A stretch of DNA of 47,826 nt from NCBI GenBank assembly GCA_002360945.1, contig DERO01000045.1:1-47826 (forward strand), given 5' to 3'. Shown in pieces: positions 1 through 8,867 of the stretch. The first letter of the stretch is position 1. The number at the start of each line of letters is the position of its first letter. This stretch comes from Leclercia adecarboxylata. Its GTDB lineage: Bacteria; Pseudomonadota; Gammaproteobacteria; Enterobacterales; Enterobacteriaceae. A program made the translations under genes and the position numbers. The notes beneath the pieces were generated by a model. It saw nothing but the letters and a program-made list of their open reading frames with translations, was not told the DNA's origin and did not search any database.

Positions 1-32
1 TTGTGTGAAGTGATTCACATCCGCCGTGTCGA

Positions 33-95
33 TGGAGGCGCATTATAGGGAGTTATCTGACAGTGACAAGTGGAAAACGACAATTTTATTTCAAC
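33..95 (-). promoter_or_regulatory. rrn P1: rRNA operon P1 promoter with UP region
   Basis: On the minus strand there is TTGTCA (69-64), a 16-base spacer and TATAAT (47-42), followed by the GC-rich discriminator GCGCC and a predicted start A at 33. This spacing and discriminator are those of E. coli rrn P1 promoters, which are growth-rate and ppGpp controlled. An A/T-rich stretch at about 70-95 fits an UP element. Transcription would leave the window to the left, consistent with the rrsH operon lying next to gmhB in E. coli. No rRNA sequence itself is inside the window. Confidence 0.88.
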
Positions 96-118
96 CGCTC
101 ACCTTTTCGCCATAACGC

Positions 119-685
119 CTATTTTTGCTGCTTTTTGATGGTTTCCGGCAGCGCCGCCAGGCTATTAATCACCCAATCCGCTGCATTTTCTGCTTCTGGG
201 GTGACGGGTTTACCGGTACGCACCAGAATTTTATACCCTACACCTGCGGCGGCAGCTGCCTGCATATCTTCCAGTTTGTCGCCCACCATATAGGAAGCGC
301 TCATATCTATATGAAGGAACTCTTGTGCCGAGATGAACATACCCGGATGCGGTTTACGGCAATCACAGGTCTGGCGATACTCTTCTACGGTCCCCTGCGG
401 GTGATGAGGACAATAATAGATACCGTCCAGGTCAACGCCACGATCGGCCAGCGACCAGTCCATCCATTCGGTTAAGGTCTCAAACTGTGCTTCGGTGAAT
501 TTACCGCGTGCGATACCTGACTGGTTGGTCACCACCACCAGCGCAAAACCCATCTCTTTTAATTCACGCATGGCATCTATAACGCCATCGATGAATTCGA
601 ATTCGTCTATCTCATGCACGTAGCCATGATCGACATTAATCGTGCCATCACGATCGAGAAAAATTGCGGGTACTGATTTTGCCAC
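119..685 (-). CDS. gmhB: D-glycero-beta-D-manno-heptose 1,7-bisphosphate 7-phosphatase
   Basis: GmhB removes the 7-phosphate from heptose bisphosphate on the way to ADP-heptose for the lipopolysaccharide inner core; it acts in the cytoplasm. The 188-residue protein is a HAD-family phosphatase: DRDGT at 11-15 carries the nucleophile Asp11 and Asp13, TNQSG begins at 53, and GDKLED at 135-140 is the Mg-binding end motif. Cys92, His94, Cys107 and Cys109 form the zinc site typical of this subfamily. The start is GTG, preceded by AGGAG on the minus strand, as in E. coli. The C-terminus is three residues shorter than the 191-residue E. coli protein. It is divergent from metN, and its 3' end lies against the rRNA promoter. 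Confidence 0.97.
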   Translation of the reverse strand: MAKSVPAIFLDRDGTINVDHGYVHEIDEFEFIDGVIDAMRELKEMGFALVVVTNQSGIARGKFTEAQFETLTEWMDWSLADRGVDLDGIYYCPHHPQGTVEEYRQTCDCRKPHPGMFISAQEFLHIDMSASYMVGDKLEDMQAAAAAGVGYKILVRTGKPVTPEAENAADWVINSLAALPETIKKQQK

Positions 686-772
686 CGGTTTGCTCCTGAA
701 AAGGGATGTCCGGCTAGTATCTCATGAATCACCGCGCAATAAAGTGCTCATCGCGCAGAGTTGGATTGATTT

Positions 773-796
773 AGACGTCTGGATGCCTTAACATCC
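773..796 (+). promoter_or_regulatory. MetJ operator (tandem met boxes) upstream of metN
   Basis: Three adjacent 8-base units are visible: AGACGTCT (perfect consensus), GGATGCCT (5/8) and TAACATCC (4/8). MetJ with S-adenosylmethionine binds tandem met boxes as arrays of dimers and represses methionine genes. The operator sits about 77 bases before metN in the 187-base gmhB/metN gap. The exact -35/-10 elements could not be resolved with confidence. Confidence 0.8.
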
Positions 797-872
797 GTTT
801 TGTTGACGGTCATCGCCCGTCCAGGGCAGCAGAAAATGCCACGGCTAACTTACATACGATAAAAATAATCTA

Positions 873-1904
873 ATGATTAAACTTTCGAATATCACCAAAG
901 TGTTCCAGCAAGGGAACCGTACCATTCAGGCGTTGAACAACGTTAGCCTGCATGTTCCGGCTGGACAAATTTATGGCGTCATTGGCGCCTCAGGTGCAGG
1001 TAAAAGTACGCTCATCCGTTGCGTTAACTTACTCGAGCGCCCGACCGAAGGTCAGGTTCAGGTTGATGGCCAGGAGCTGACAACCCTTTCTGAATCAGAT
1101 TTAACCAAAGCTCGTCGCCAGATTGGCATGATCTTCCAGCACTTCAACCTGCTCTCCTCGCGTACCGTGTTTGGCAACGTCGCCCTGCCGCTGGAGTTGG
1201 ACAATACACCTAAAGACGAAATCAAACGTCGCGTCACCGAGCTGCTGGATCTGGTCGGCCTGAGCGATAAGCATGATATCTACCCGGCAAACTTATCCGG
1301 CGGCCAAAAACAGCGCGTGGCCATTGCGCGTGCACTGGCCAGCAATCCAAAAGTGCTGCTCTGCGACGAAGCCACCAGCGCCCTGGATCCTGCAACCACC
1401 TGCTCGATTCTGGAACTGTTAAAAGACATCAACCGTCGACTGGGACTGACTATCCTCCTTATTACGCACGAAATGGACGTGGTTAAACGCATCTGCGACT
1501 GCGTGGCAGTGATCAGTCAGGGTGAATTGATTGAACAAGACACCGTGAGCGAAGTGTTCTCGCATCCGAAAACGCCACTGGCGCAGCAGTTTATTCAGGC
1601 CACCCTGCATCTGGATATTCCGGAAGATTATCTGGCACGTTTAAAAGCGCAACCAGAAGCCAGCAGCGTTCCGATGCTGCGAATGGAGTTTACCGGCAAA
1701 TCAGTAGATGCCCCGCTGTTGTCTGAAACCGCCCGTCGTTTCAACGTGAACAACAACATTATTAGCGCGCAGATGGATTACGCCGGTGGCGTGAAGTTCG
1801 GCATCATGCTGACCGAAATGCACGGCACGCAACAGGATACCCAGGCGGCTATCGCCTGGCTGCAAGAGCACCATGTAAAAGTAGAGGTACTGGGTTATGT
1901 CTGA
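873..1904 (+). CDS. metN: Methionine ABC transporter, ATP-binding subunit
   Basis: MetN powers the MetNIQ importer for D- and L-methionine at the inner membrane. The 343-residue protein, the same length as in E. coli, has Walker [10 protein letters not shown] at 38-46, the ABC signature LSGGQ at 141-145, Walker B VLLCDE at 161-166 and the switch His199. The C-terminal part (about 265-343) is the NIL domain, which binds methionine and inhibits transport when the cell is replete. It is the first gene of metNIQ, behind MetJ boxes, and overlaps metI by 8 bases, indicating translational coupling. The Shine-Dalgarno sequence is weak, but the N-terminal residues match the family exactly. Confidence 0.98.
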   Translation: MIKLSNITKVFQQGNRTIQALNNVSLHVPAGQIYGVIGASGAGKSTLIRCVNLLERPTEGQVQVDGQELTTLSESDLTKARRQIGMIFQHFNLLSSRTVFGNVALPLELDNTPKDEIKRRVTELLDLVGLSDKHDIYPANLSGGQKQRVAIARALASNPKVLLCDEATSALDPATTCSILELLKDINRRLGLTILLITHEMDVVKRICDCVAVISQGELIEQDTVSEVFSHPKTPLAQQFIQATLHLDIPEDYLARLKAQPEASSVPMLRMEFTGKSVDAPLLSETARRFNVNNNIISAQMDYAGGVKFGIMLTEMHGTQQDTQAAIAWLQEHHVKVEVLGYV

Positions 1905-2550
1905 AGCAATGATGTGGTTGCTGGCGCGCGGCGTATGGGAAACGCTGGCGATGACCTTCGTATCCGGCTTTTTCGGTTTTGTTATTGGCCTGCCGGTGGG
2001 CGTGCTGCTGTATGTCACCCGCCCGGGTCAAATTATCGAGAACGCAAAGCTGTATCGCACGCTCTCTGCGCTAGTGAACATCTTCCGTTCGATTCCCTTC
2101 ATTATTCTATTGGTGTGGATGATTCCATTCACCCGCGTTATTGTGGGAACCTCCATCGGCCTGCAGGCGGCGATTGTTCCTCTTACCGTAGGTGCTGCGC
2201 CCTTTATTGCCCGTATGGTTGAGAACGCGCTGCTAGAGATCCCGTCGGGTCTGATTGAAGCCTCACGCGCCATGGGTGCGACGCCGATGCAGATCGTTCG
2301 TAAAATCTTACTGCCAGAAGCCCTGCCGGGTCTGGTCAATGCAGCCACCATCACGCTGATTACCCTGGTGGGTTACTCTGCGATGGGCGGTGCCGTCGGT
2401 GCAGGCGGTCTGGGTCAGATCGGTTATCAGTACGGCTACATTGGCTACAATGCCACCGTCATGAATACCGTACTGGTTCTGCTGGTTGTGCTGGTTTACC
2501 TCATTCAACTCTCTGGCGATCGCATCGTCCGGGCTGTTACGCACAAATAA
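1897..2550 (+). CDS. metI: Methionine ABC transporter, permease subunit
   Basis: MetI forms the homodimeric membrane channel of the MetNIQ methionine importer. The 217-residue protein is rich in hydrophobic segments (for example about 19-41, 58-80 and 85-105), and its EAA loop, beginning [10 protein letters not shown] at 121, is where the permease contacts MetN. Its ATG lies inside the last codons of metN, so the two are probably translated together. metQ follows 39 bases later. Length and sequence fit the family throughout; nothing is unusual. Confidence 0.98.
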   Translation: MSEAMMWLLARGVWETLAMTFVSGFFGFVIGLPVGVLLYVTRPGQIIENAKLYRTLSALVNIFRSIPFIILLVWMIPFTRVIVGTSIGLQAAIVPLTVGAAPFIARMVENALLEIPSGLIEASRAMGATPMQIVRKILLPEALPGLVNAATITLITLVGYSAMGGAVGAGGLGQIGYQYGYIGYNATVMNTVLVLLVVLVYLIQLSGDRIVRAVTHK

Positions 2551-2589
2551 CGTTACACAACACAAACTCGACGAGTTAAGGATAAGAAC

Positions 2590-3405
2590 ATGGCGTTTAA
2601 ATTGAAGACCTTTGCTGCGGTAGGCGCGCTGATCGGCTCTCTGGCACTGGTAGGCTGCGGTCAGGATGAAAAAGATCCAAACCACATCAAAGTGGGCGTT
2701 ATCGTCGGTGCGGAACAGCAGGTTGCCGAGACGGCAGCCAAAGTGGCGAAAGAGAAGTATGGCCTCGACGTCGAGCTGGTGACCTTCAACGATTACGTTC
2801 TGCCGAACGAAGCGCTGAGCAAAGGCGATATCGATGCTAACGCCTTCCAGCACAAACCGTACCTGGATCAGCAGATCAAGGATCGCGGCTACAAGCTGGT
2901 TGCAGCAGGCAATACCTTCGTATACCCAATTGCAGGCTACTCTAAAAAGATCAAATCTTTAGAAGAGCTGCAGGACGGTTCTCAGGTTGCAGTACCGAAC
3001 GACCCAACTAACCTCGGCCGTTCCCTGCTGCTGCTGCAGAAAGTGGGCCTGATCAAACTGAAAGACGGTGTTGGCCTGCTGCCGACCGTTCTGGACGTTA
3101 CCGAGAACCCAAAAAACCTGAAAATTGTTGAGCTGGAAGCACCACAGCTGCCACGTTCTCTGGATGATGCGCAGATCGCCCTGGCGGTTATCAACACCAC
3201 TTACGCCAGCCAGATCAACCTGACCCCAGCGAAAGACGGCATCTTCGTTGAAGACAAAGAGTCTCCATACGTTAACCTCATCGTGACCCGCGAAGACAAT
3301 AAAGACGCAGAGAACGTGAAGAAATTCGTCCAGGCTTACCAGTCTGACGAAGTTTACCAGGAAGCGAACAAAGTCTTTAACGGCGGAGCAGTTAAAGGCT
3401 GGTAA
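2590..3405 (+). CDS. metQ: Methionine-binding lipoprotein
   Basis: MetQ captures methionine in the periplasm and delivers it to MetNI. The 271-residue protein begins with a lipoprotein signal peptide whose lipobox LVGC places the lipidated cysteine at residue 23. The rest is an NlpA/MetQ-type binding domain. The start codon has AAGGA about 9 bases upstream. It closes the metNIQ operon and is followed by a hairpin at 3432. Related NlpA lipoproteins exist, but linkage to metNI makes MetQ the clear choice. Confidence 0.98.
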   Translation: MAFKLKTFAAVGALIGSLALVGCGQDEKDPNHIKVGVIVGAEQQVAETAAKVAKEKYGLDVELVTFNDYVLPNEALSKGDIDANAFQHKPYLDQQIKDRGYKLVAAGNTFVYPIAGYSKKIKSLEELQDGSQVAVPNDPTNLGRSLLLLQKVGLIKLKDGVGLLPTVLDVTENPKNLKIVELEAPQLPRSLDDAQIALAVINTTYASQINLTPAKDGIFVEDKESPYVNLIVTREDNKDAENVKKFVQAYQSDEVYQEANKVFNGGAVKGW

Positions 3406-3431
3406 TCTGACCTCTGTGTAATATCATTCAG

Positions 3432-3454
3432 GACGGGCGAAAGCCCGTCTTGTC
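3432..3454 (+). terminator. Probable metNIQ terminator
   Basis: The inverted repeat GACGGGC / GCCCGTC encloses a GAAA loop 26 bases after metQ. The following sequence, TTGTCATTT, is only moderately T-rich, so termination may be partial and some transcription could reach rcsF. Confidence 0.65.
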
Positions 3455-3512
3455 ATTTATGCAGGCAACTGATTCAATATCTGACGATTTGATTATTCAT
3501 AGAGGAAATATT

Positions 3513-3917
3513 ATGCGTGCTTTACCGATCTGTCTTTTAGCACTGATGCTGAGCGGCTGTTCTATGCTAAGCAGATCTCCTGTTGAACCTGTTAAAAGCA
3601 CAGCAACCCCGCCAAAAGTGGAGCCCGAGAAGCCAAAAGCGCCACGCCCTGCGCCCGTCAAAATCTATACCAGCGCTGAAGCCTTAGTGGGTAAACCGTT
3701 CCGCGATCTGGGTGAAGTCTCCGGCGATTCCTGCCAGGCCACCAATCAGGACTCTCCTCCGAATATCCCGACTGCGCGCAAACGCATGCAGGTCAACGCC
3801 TCTAAAATGAAGGCCAATGCGGTTCTGCTGCACAGCTGCGAAGTGACCAGCGGCACCCCAGGGTGTTACCGTCAGGCCGTTTGCGTGGGTTCTGCCCTTA
3901 ACGTCTCGGCGAAATGA
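3513..3917 (+). CDS. rcsF: Outer-membrane stress-sensing lipoprotein RcsF
   Basis: RcsF senses envelope and lipopolysaccharide damage and activates the Rcs phosphorelay through IgaA. Its assembly with BamA and porins exposes it at the surface. The start is placed at 3513, giving 134 residues as in E. coli and a good AGAGGAA ribosome site; an upstream in-frame start at 3450 would add 21 residues before the signal peptide and is rejected. The lipobox LSGC puts the lipidated cysteine at 16. A Pro/Lys-rich linker follows (about 20-50), then a small domain with four cysteines that form two disulfides in the family. The stop overlaps the trmO start by 4 bases. Confidence 0.97.
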   Translation: MRALPICLLALMLSGCSMLSRSPVEPVKSTATPPKVEPEKPKAPRPAPVKIYTSAEALVGKPFRDLGEVSGDSCQATNQDSPPNIPTARKRMQVNASKMKANAVLLHSCEVTSGTPGCYRQAVCVGSALNVSAK

Positions 3918-4621
3918 GTGCATTCCAGTTCGAGCAGATAGGCGTTATCCGCTCGCCCTATAAAGAGAAGTTTGCCGTGCCACGCCAGCCCGGGCTGGTA
4001 AAAAGCGGTGGCGGCGAACTTCACTTGCTCGCGCCGTATAATCAGGCCGATGCCGTGCGCGGACTGGAAGCGTTTAGCCACCTGTGGGTGCTGTTTATCT
4101 TTCATCAGACCATGGCAGGCGGCTGGCGCCCCACCGTACGCCCGCCTCGTCTCGGTGGTAATGCCAGGATGGGGGTATTTGCCACGCGCTCGACCTTCCG
4201 TCCTAACCCTGTCGGCATGTCGCTCGTGGAGCTGAAAGGCATTCGCTGTCAGAAGGATCAGGTGATCCTTGAGCTTGGCAGTCTGGATCTGGTCGACGGC
4301 ACGCCGGTGGTGGATATCAAACCCTATCTGCCCTTTGCCGAAGCCGTGCCGGATGCCCGCGCCAGCTACGCCCAGCAGGCCCCGCAGGCGGATATGCCCG
4401 TTTACTTTACCGACGAGCTGGCTCCCCGGTTAGTTGAGCTGGAAAAGCGCTACCCTCGCCTGCGGGATTTTATCGTCGAGGTACTGGCGCAGGATCCCCG
4501 TCCGGCCTACCGAAAAGAGGAAGAGACCGGGAAAACTTACGCCGTTCTGCTGCTGGATTTTAACGTTCGCTGGCGCGTCACTTCTGCAGGCTTTGAAGTG
4601 TTTGCCCTCGAGCCGCAGTAA
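3914..4621 (+). CDS. trmO: tRNA (N6-threonylcarbamoyladenosine37-N6)-methyltransferase
   Basis: TrmO (formerly TsaA/YaeB) uses S-adenosylmethionine to methylate t6A at position 37 of certain threonine tRNAs, producing m6t6A. The 235-residue protein is full length for the family. A conserved block around residues 78-105 (RLGGNARMGVFATRS and FRPNP) is characteristic of the TrmO/UPF0066 fold. Translation is coupled to rcsF through an ATGA overlap. There is no clear terminator before proS; only a small hairpin (4640-4653) and a longer palindrome (4684-4702) are visible in the gap. Confidence 0.96.
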   Translation: MSAFQFEQIGVIRSPYKEKFAVPRQPGLVKSGGGELHLLAPYNQADAVRGLEAFSHLWVLFIFHQTMAGGWRPTVRPPRLGGNARMGVFATRSTFRPNPVGMSLVELKGIRCQKDQVILELGSLDLVDGTPVVDIKPYLPFAEAVPDARASYAQQAPQADMPVYFTDELAPRLVELEKRYPRLRDFIVEVLAQDPRPAYRKEEETGKTYAVLLLDFNVRWRVTSAGFEVFALEPQ

Positions 4622-4683
4622 TTTTATTCTCTTCTCTTTTGGCATCATTGCCACACTGGTAAACTAAACCACTTTTTTTGTGT

Positions 4684-4702
4684 CAGGCTGCCTGGCAGCC
4701 TG
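4684..4702 (+). other. Perfect palindrome in the proS leader
   Basis: CAGGCTGCC and GGCAGCCTG flank a single T, which would fold as a 7-bp stem with a 5-base loop, 31 bases before proS. No T-run follows on the plus strand, so it does not look like a normal terminator. A T-run does exist on the opposite side, which would suit a minus-strand transcript, but no minus-strand gene ends here. Confidence 0.7.
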
Positions 4703-4732
4703 TTCCAATCGTCGAAATGGAACCGTAACAAC

Positions 4733-6451
4733 ATGCGTACTAGCCAATATCTGCTCTCCACACTGAAGGAGACACCTGCCGACGCCGAAGTTATCAGCCA
4801 TCAGCTGATGCTGCGCGCCGGGATGATCCGCAAGCTGGCCTCCGGGTTGTATACCTGGTTGCCGACCGGCCTGCGCGTCCTGAGAAAAGTCGAGAACATC
4901 GTGCGTGAAGAGATGGATAACGCCGGTGCTATTGAGGTGTCCATGCCCGTGGTTCAGCCTGCAGACCTGTGGGCTGAGAGTGGCCGTTGGGAGCAGTACG
5001 GTCCGGAGCTGCTGCGCTTTGTTGACCGCGGCGAGCGTCCGTTTGTTCTGGGTCCGACGCATGAAGAGGTTATCACCGATCTGATCCGTAACGAGCTGAG
5101 CTCTTACAAGCAGCTGCCGCTGAACTTCTATCAGATCCAGACCAAATTCCGTGACGAAGTGCGCCCGCGTTTTGGCGTGATGCGCTCCCGTGAGTTCCTG
5201 ATGAAGGATGCGTACTCCTTCCATACCTCACAGGAATCTCTGCAAGAGACTTATGACAAGATGTACGACGCGTACAGCAAAATCTTCACCCGTATGGGTC
5301 TGGATTTCCGTGCTGTGCTGGCCGATACCGGTTCCATCGGCGGTAGCGCATCTCATGAATTCCAGGTGCTGGCACAGAGCGGCGAAGACGACGTGATCTT
5401 CTCTGATTCCTCTGACTACGCGGCCAACATCGAGTTTGCTGAAGCCCTGGCGCCAACGACGCCACGCGCGGCAGCAACGGAAGAGATGAAAGTCGTTGAT
5501 ACGCCGAACGCCAAAACCATCGCCGAGCTGGTTGAGCAGTTCAATCTGCCGGTTGAAAAAACCGTGAAAACCTTGCTGGTGAAAGCGGTTGAAGGCAGCA
5601 GCTACCCACTAGTTGCTCTGCTGGTTCGTGGCGATCACGAGCTGAACGAAGTGAAAGCCGAAAAACTGCCTCAGGTTGCCAGCCCGCTGACCTTCGCAAC
5701 CGAAGCGGAAATCCGCGCGGTGGTCAATGCTGGTCCAGGCTCCCTTGGCCCGGTCAATATGCCGGTCCCGGTCGTGATCGACCGTACCGTTGCGGCAATG
5801 AGCGATTTCTCTGCTGGTGCCAACGTTGACGGTAAGCACTTCTTTGGCATCAACTGGGATCGCGACGTGGCGACCCCGGAAGTGGCTGACATTCGTAACG
5901 TGGTTGCGGGCGATCCAAGCCCGGATGGCCAGGGCGTACTGCAGATCAAACGCGGTATCGAAGTGGGTCACATCTTCCAGCTGGGCACCAAGTACTCCCA
6001 GGCGCTGAACGCATCGGTTCAGGGCGAAGATGGCCGTAACCAGATCCTGACCATGGGCTGCTACGGTATCGGGGTAACACGCGTGGTGGCGGCTGCAATT
6101 GAGCAGAACCACGATGAGCGCGGTATCGTCTGGCCGGACAATATTGCCCCGTTCCAGGTGGCGATCCTGCCTATGAACATGCACAAATCCTACCGCGTGC
6201 AGGAGCTGGCCGAGAAGCTGTACAGCGAGCTGCGTGCCCAGGGTATCGAAGTGCTGATGGACGATCGTAAAGAGCGTCCGGGGGTGATGTTTGCCGATAT
6301 GGAACTTATCGGTATTCCGCACACCGTGGTCATTGGCGATCGTAACCTCGATAACGAAGAGATCGAGTACAAGTATCGTCGTAACGGCGAGAAGCAGATG
6401 ATCAAAACCGGTGACGTACTTGATTACCTGGTGAAAGCCATCAAGGGCTAA
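4733..6451 (+). CDS. proS: Prolyl-tRNA synthetase
   Basis: ProRS charges tRNA-Pro with proline in the cytoplasm. The 572-residue enzyme is the bacterial type: an N-terminal class II catalytic core ([17 protein letters not shown] region, motif 2 [17 protein letters not shown] near 140-160), a YbaK-like editing insertion at roughly 224-407 that hydrolyses Ala-tRNA-Pro, the rest of the core, and a C-terminal anticodon-binding domain (about 470-572). The ATG at 4733 matches the family N-terminus [10 protein letters not shown]. It ends in a strong terminator shared with convergent nlpE. Confidence 0.98.
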   Translation: MRTSQYLLSTLKETPADAEVISHQLMLRAGMIRKLASGLYTWLPTGLRVLRKVENIVREEMDNAGAIEVSMPVVQPADLWAESGRWEQYGPELLRFVDRGERPFVLGPTHEEVITDLIRNELSSYKQLPLNFYQIQTKFRDEVRPRFGVMRSREFLMKDAYSFHTSQESLQETYDKMYDAYSKIFTRMGLDFRAVLADTGSIGGSASHEFQVLAQSGEDDVIFSDSSDYAANIEFAEALAPTTPRAAATEEMKVVDTPNAKTIAELVEQFNLPVEKTVKTLLVKAVEGSSYPLVALLVRGDHELNEVKAEKLPQVASPLTFATEAEIRAVVNAGPGSLGPVNMPVPVVIDRTVAAMSDFSAGANVDGKHFFGINWDRDVATPEVADIRNVVAGDPSPDGQGVLQIKRGIEVGHIFQLGTKYSQALNASVQGEDGRNQILTMGCYGIGVTRVVAAAIEQNHDERGIVWPDNIAPFQVAILPMNMHKSYRVQELAEKLYSELRAQGIEVLMDDRKERPGVMFADMELIGIPHTVVIGDRNLDNEEIEYKYRRNGEKQMIKTGDVLDYLVKAIKG

Positions 6452-6456
6452 GTCAC

Positions 6457-6486
6457 AAAAAACCCCGCTCCGGCGGGGTTTTTTAT
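6457..6486. terminator. Bidirectional terminator between proS and nlpE
   Basis: AACCCCGC / GCGGGGTT with loop TCCG is flanked by A-run and T-run (AAAAAA on the left, TTTTTT on the right), so it works as a rho-independent terminator for both convergent genes. The 40-base gap contains nothing else. Confidence 0.92.
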
Positions 6487-6491
6487 TTCAG

Positions 6492-7190
6492 CTATTTGCT
6501 GTTGCAACTCTTACCTTCTTCAAACCTGGCGCCCCGATCCGGCACCAGCGTTTTCATTTTCTCGCCGCTATCCGGGTTGGCTTCCAGCGTAAAGTGCCCG
6601 TCGACCGTGAGCAGTACCGGTTTGGTGTCACTTCCGCGCGCTGCCGCGTAATCCCGCTCAAGCTGGGCGTTATTGGCCACGCTCACCTTTTTGCCTGTCG
6701 CACAGTCGGTAAAGGTCGCGGCATCAGCCATATAGAAATACATGCCGCGCATCGCCATCGGCGTCGCTGGCAGCGCGGCGGTTACGGGTGCCAGCGTGTA
6801 ATTGAACTGTGACTCGATGGGATTACCCTGCATGTCTAGCATCTCCAGCCCTTCACCTTTGGCACGGAAATAGCGCTTTTCACCCGCCGTATCCGTCAGC
6901 ACCAGCTTATCGGCGGTTCGCGCCCAGGTACCGTAGCTGGCAAACGAGGAAGGCGCTTTGGCCCCCTGGTAGTGTTGATTCATCACCCAGGAACCATCTT
7001 TTTCCAGAAACAGCGAGGTTTCGATACCTTCGCAATCGGCGCAGGGCAAGACGCCACGCCAGCTCTGCTGCATCGGTTTTAACGCCTCTGCCTGGGTCGG
7101 TTCCAGCGCCTGCATCTCTGCACGGTTATGGCACCCCATCAGGACGAACAGCGTGCTTGCTGCCACCACTGAAAATATCGCTGTTTTCAC
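6492..7190 (-). CDS. nlpE: Envelope stress lipoprotein NlpE
   Basis: NlpE (CutF) is an outer-membrane lipoprotein that signals surface contact, lipoprotein-trafficking faults and disulfide stress to the CpxA kinase. The 232-residue protein starts at a GTG with AAGGA 7-8 bases upstream. The lipobox LMGC gives the lipidated Cys20. A CADC motif at 50-53 lies in the N-terminal domain, and further cysteines (in DCATGKK and near the C-terminus KSCNSK) fit the redox-sensing C-terminal domain. It is 4 residues shorter than the E. coli protein. It lies 34 bases after arfB and may share its transcript. Confidence 0.96.
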   Translation of the reverse strand: MKTAIFSVVAASTLFVLMGCHNRAEMQALEPTQAEALKPMQQSWRGVLPCADCEGIETSLFLEKDGSWVMNQHYQGAKAPSSFASYGTWARTADKLVLTDTAGEKRYFRAKGEGLEMLDMQGNPIESQFNYTLAPVTAALPATPMAMRGMYFYMADAATFTDCATGKKVSVANNAQLERDYAAARGSDTKPVLLTVDGHFTLEANPDSGEKMKTLVPDRGARFEEGKSCNSK

Positions 7191-7224
7191 TTTTTATTCC
7201 TTATCGTATCCCGACTGTCGCCCG

Positions 7225-7647
7225 TTAATCCTGAGGGCGTCGAACTTTGCCGCGCAGCGCCTTAACGGACGATTTCTGTGATTTCGAAGCCAGACGACGC
7301 TCTTTCGAAGCGCGGGTCGGGCGGGTGGCCCGACGGCTTTTTTGCACTGCCGTTAACTCCTGGATCACCGCCACCAGCCGGGCCAGCGCCGCTTCCCGGT
7401 TCATCTCCTGGCTGCGGTACTCCTGCGCCTTGATGATAATCACCCCTTCGCTGGTGATCAGATGATGGCTGGCGGCGAGCAGGCGTTCTTTATAGTACTC
7501 TGGCAGGCTGGATGCCCGAATGTCAAAGCGCAGATGAATGGCCGTTGAGGTTTTATTGACATGCTGGCCACCCGCACCCTGAGCGCGGATTGCGGTGATC
7601 TCAACTTCATTATCGGGAAGGCTGACAGTTCGGGACAGGGCAATCAT
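7225..7647 (-). CDS. arfB: Alternative ribosome-rescue factor / peptidyl-tRNA hydrolase
   Basis: ArfB (YaeJ) rescues ribosomes stalled on mRNAs lacking a stop codon by hydrolysing peptidyl-tRNA. The 140-residue protein contains the release-factor GGQ motif at 26-28 (GAGGQHVNK) and a basic C-terminal tail (about 104-140: [14 protein letters not shown] and onward) that inserts into the empty mRNA channel. Its ATG overlaps the yaeQ stop in an ATGA, so it is translationally coupled to yaeQ. Full length, nothing missing. Confidence 0.97.
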   Translation of the reverse strand: MIALSRTVSLPDNEVEITAIRAQGAGGQHVNKTSTAIHLRFDIRASSLPEYYKERLLAASHHLITSEGVIIIKAQEYRSQEMNREAALARLVAVIQELTAVQKSRRATRPTRASKERRLASKSQKSSVKALRGKVRRPQD

Positions 7648-8189
7648 GAGCGGGACTGCCAGGCTTCAGGATGAATTTCCAGATTATTCTCAGCATCCGA
7701 TAACCAGATGGCGCCGTCCTGAATCGTTGCCTGCAGGATCATAGTTCGTCCGGCAAATGCGCTCAGCGCAGAAAGCTGTTCATCATTGAGGTACCAGACC
7801 GACAGGTTGTTGAACTGTGCGCATTTATTTTTGTTCTGCTGCCACCAGATCTCCGCGGCGCGGCTGTTATAGGTGAAGAGCGCCACCTCAGCTGACTGGG
7901 TGCAGGCTTTCTTAATACGGCGCTCATCCGGCAGGCCAAGCTCAATCCACAGATCGATACCCAGATGATCGTTGAGCAGCCAGGCTTCCGGCTCGTCTTC
8001 CGCGCTCAGGCCGCGGGTAAACTGCAGTCGCTCGTTGGCATACTTAATCCATGCCAGCAGGCGCAGCATCATGCGCTCCTGGGTTTCTGATGGATGACGC
8101 GCCAGCGTCAGGGTCGCATCCAGAAACTGATTGCGGTCTAAATCCGCCACATTGACCGCGGCTTTGTAAATTGTCGCTTTAAGCGCCAT
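7644..8189 (-). CDS. yaeQ: YaeQ family protein (PD-(D/E)XK nuclease-like fold)
   Basis: YaeQ is a conserved protein of uncertain role. The family has a nuclease-like PD-(D/E)XK fold and was once proposed to compensate for loss of the RfaH antiterminator. The 181-residue length is that of E. coli YaeQ. There is no signal peptide or membrane segment, so it is cytoplasmic. It is the first gene of a leftward yaeQ-arfB(-nlpE) unit, with AGGAG upstream of its ATG, and is divergent from yaeP-rof across a 198-base gap. Confidence 0.93.
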   Translation of the reverse strand: MALKATIYKAAVNVADLDRNQFLDATLTLARHPSETQERMMLRLLAWIKYANERLQFTRGLSAEDEPEAWLLNDHLGIDLWIELGLPDERRIKKACTQSAEVALFTYNSRAAEIWWQQNKNKCAQFNNLSVWYLNDEQLSALSAFAGRTMILQATIQDGAIWLSDAENNLEIHPEAWQSRS

Positions 8190-8301
8190 GAGAGAACTCC
8201 TTTCGAATCAGGTGCGCATTGTAGCGAAAACTCCGCCAAAAGGCTGTTACAGGCTCGCGAATGTCTGCGACATCAACCTGCTGATATTGCTTAAATGAGT
8301 A

Positions 8302-8310
8302 TGGTATAGT
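8302..8310 (+). promoter_or_regulatory. Probable extended -10 promoter for yaeP-rof
   Basis: TGGTATAGT is an extended -10 element (TG, one base, then TATAGT, 5/6 match) about 78 bases before the yaeP start. No good -35 lies at 17 bases, which is common for extended -10 promoters. It is the only clear promoter-like signal in the yaeQ/yaeP gap. Confidence 0.5.
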
Positions 8311-8387
8311 CACCTTGCTAAACCGGGTTTATGCTCGTAGGCTTAATTGTATCTCACAGTAAAGTCAGTGCGCTGGCAGGAGGGGAT

Positions 8388-8588
8388 GTGAATAATTATT
8401 GTGAGCTAATTCGCAAACGGTATGCGGAAATTGCCAGCGGCGATCTGGGATACATCCCTGATGCGTTGGGCTGTGTATTGAAAGTTCTGAATGAAATGGC
8501 GTCGGATGACACGCTTTCAGAATCGGTCAGAGAAAAGGCAGCATATGCTGCTGCGAATTTACTGGTGAGCGATTATGTCAATGAATGA
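8388..8588 (+). CDS. yaeP: Small conserved protein YaeP
   Basis: YaeP is a 66-residue conserved protein (UPF0253) of unknown function that always accompanies rof. The start is the GTG at 8388, which gives exactly the 66-residue E. coli length; AGGAGG at 8378-8383 lies just upstream. Earlier in-frame starts would add 19 residues with no homology. The protein is small and alpha-helical looking, with [16 protein letters not shown] near the N-terminus and no membrane segment. The end overlaps rof by 14 bases, so the two are co-expressed. Confidence 0.9.
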   Translation: MNNYCELIRKRYAEIASGDLGYIPDALGCVLKVLNEMASDDTLSESVREKAAYAAANLLVSDYVNE

Positions 8589-8835
8589 AACTTATCAACC
8601 CATCAATTGCGATGACTATGACAACCTCGAACTCGCCTGCCAGCATCATCTGGTTCTGACGCTGGCGTTAAAAGATGGCGAAGTCCTGAAGGCTAAAGCG
8701 AACGATCTGGTATCCCGTAAAAATGTGGAGTACCTGGTGGTCGAGGACGGCGGCGCAACGCGCGAACTCCGTCTCGATAAAATTGCCAGCTTCAGTCATC
8801 CCGAAATCGGCACCGTCGTGGTGAGCGAGTCCTGA
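8575..8835 (+). CDS. rof: Rho-termination inhibitor Rof (YaeO)
   Basis: Rof binds the primary RNA site of the Rho hexamer and blocks Rho-dependent termination; it has an Sm-like fold. Up to 86 residues are encoded. Two starts are possible: 8575 (86 aa, GGTGAG 5 bases upstream) and 8581 (84 aa, the length I recall for E. coli). I give the first because of ribosome-site spacing. Its reading frame begins inside yaeP. It ends 28 bases before the convergent tilS stop, with a hairpin between them. Confidence 0.94.
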   Translation: MSMNETYQPINCDDYDNLELACQHHLVLTLALKDGEVLKAKANDLVSRKNVEYLVVEDGGATRELRLDKIASFSHPEIGTVVVSES

Positions 8836-8841
8836 TCCGCT

Positions 8842-8867
8842 GTAACGGACAGCCCGCTGTCCGTTAC
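8842..8867. terminator. Hairpin between rof and tilS, overlapping the tilS stop
   Basis: GTAACGGACAG and CTGTCCGTTAC are perfect 11-bp arms around CCCG. The tilS stop codon (8864-8866) lies in one arm. Neither strand has a real T-run afterwards, so it may act as a 3'-end stabiliser or a weak terminator for the two convergent genes. Confidence 0.6.

Noticed and set aside
686..872. SAM riboswitch upstream of metN
   Set aside because: No aptamer-like helices are seen, whereas met boxes for the MetJ repressor are clear. Enterobacteria use MetJ at this locus.
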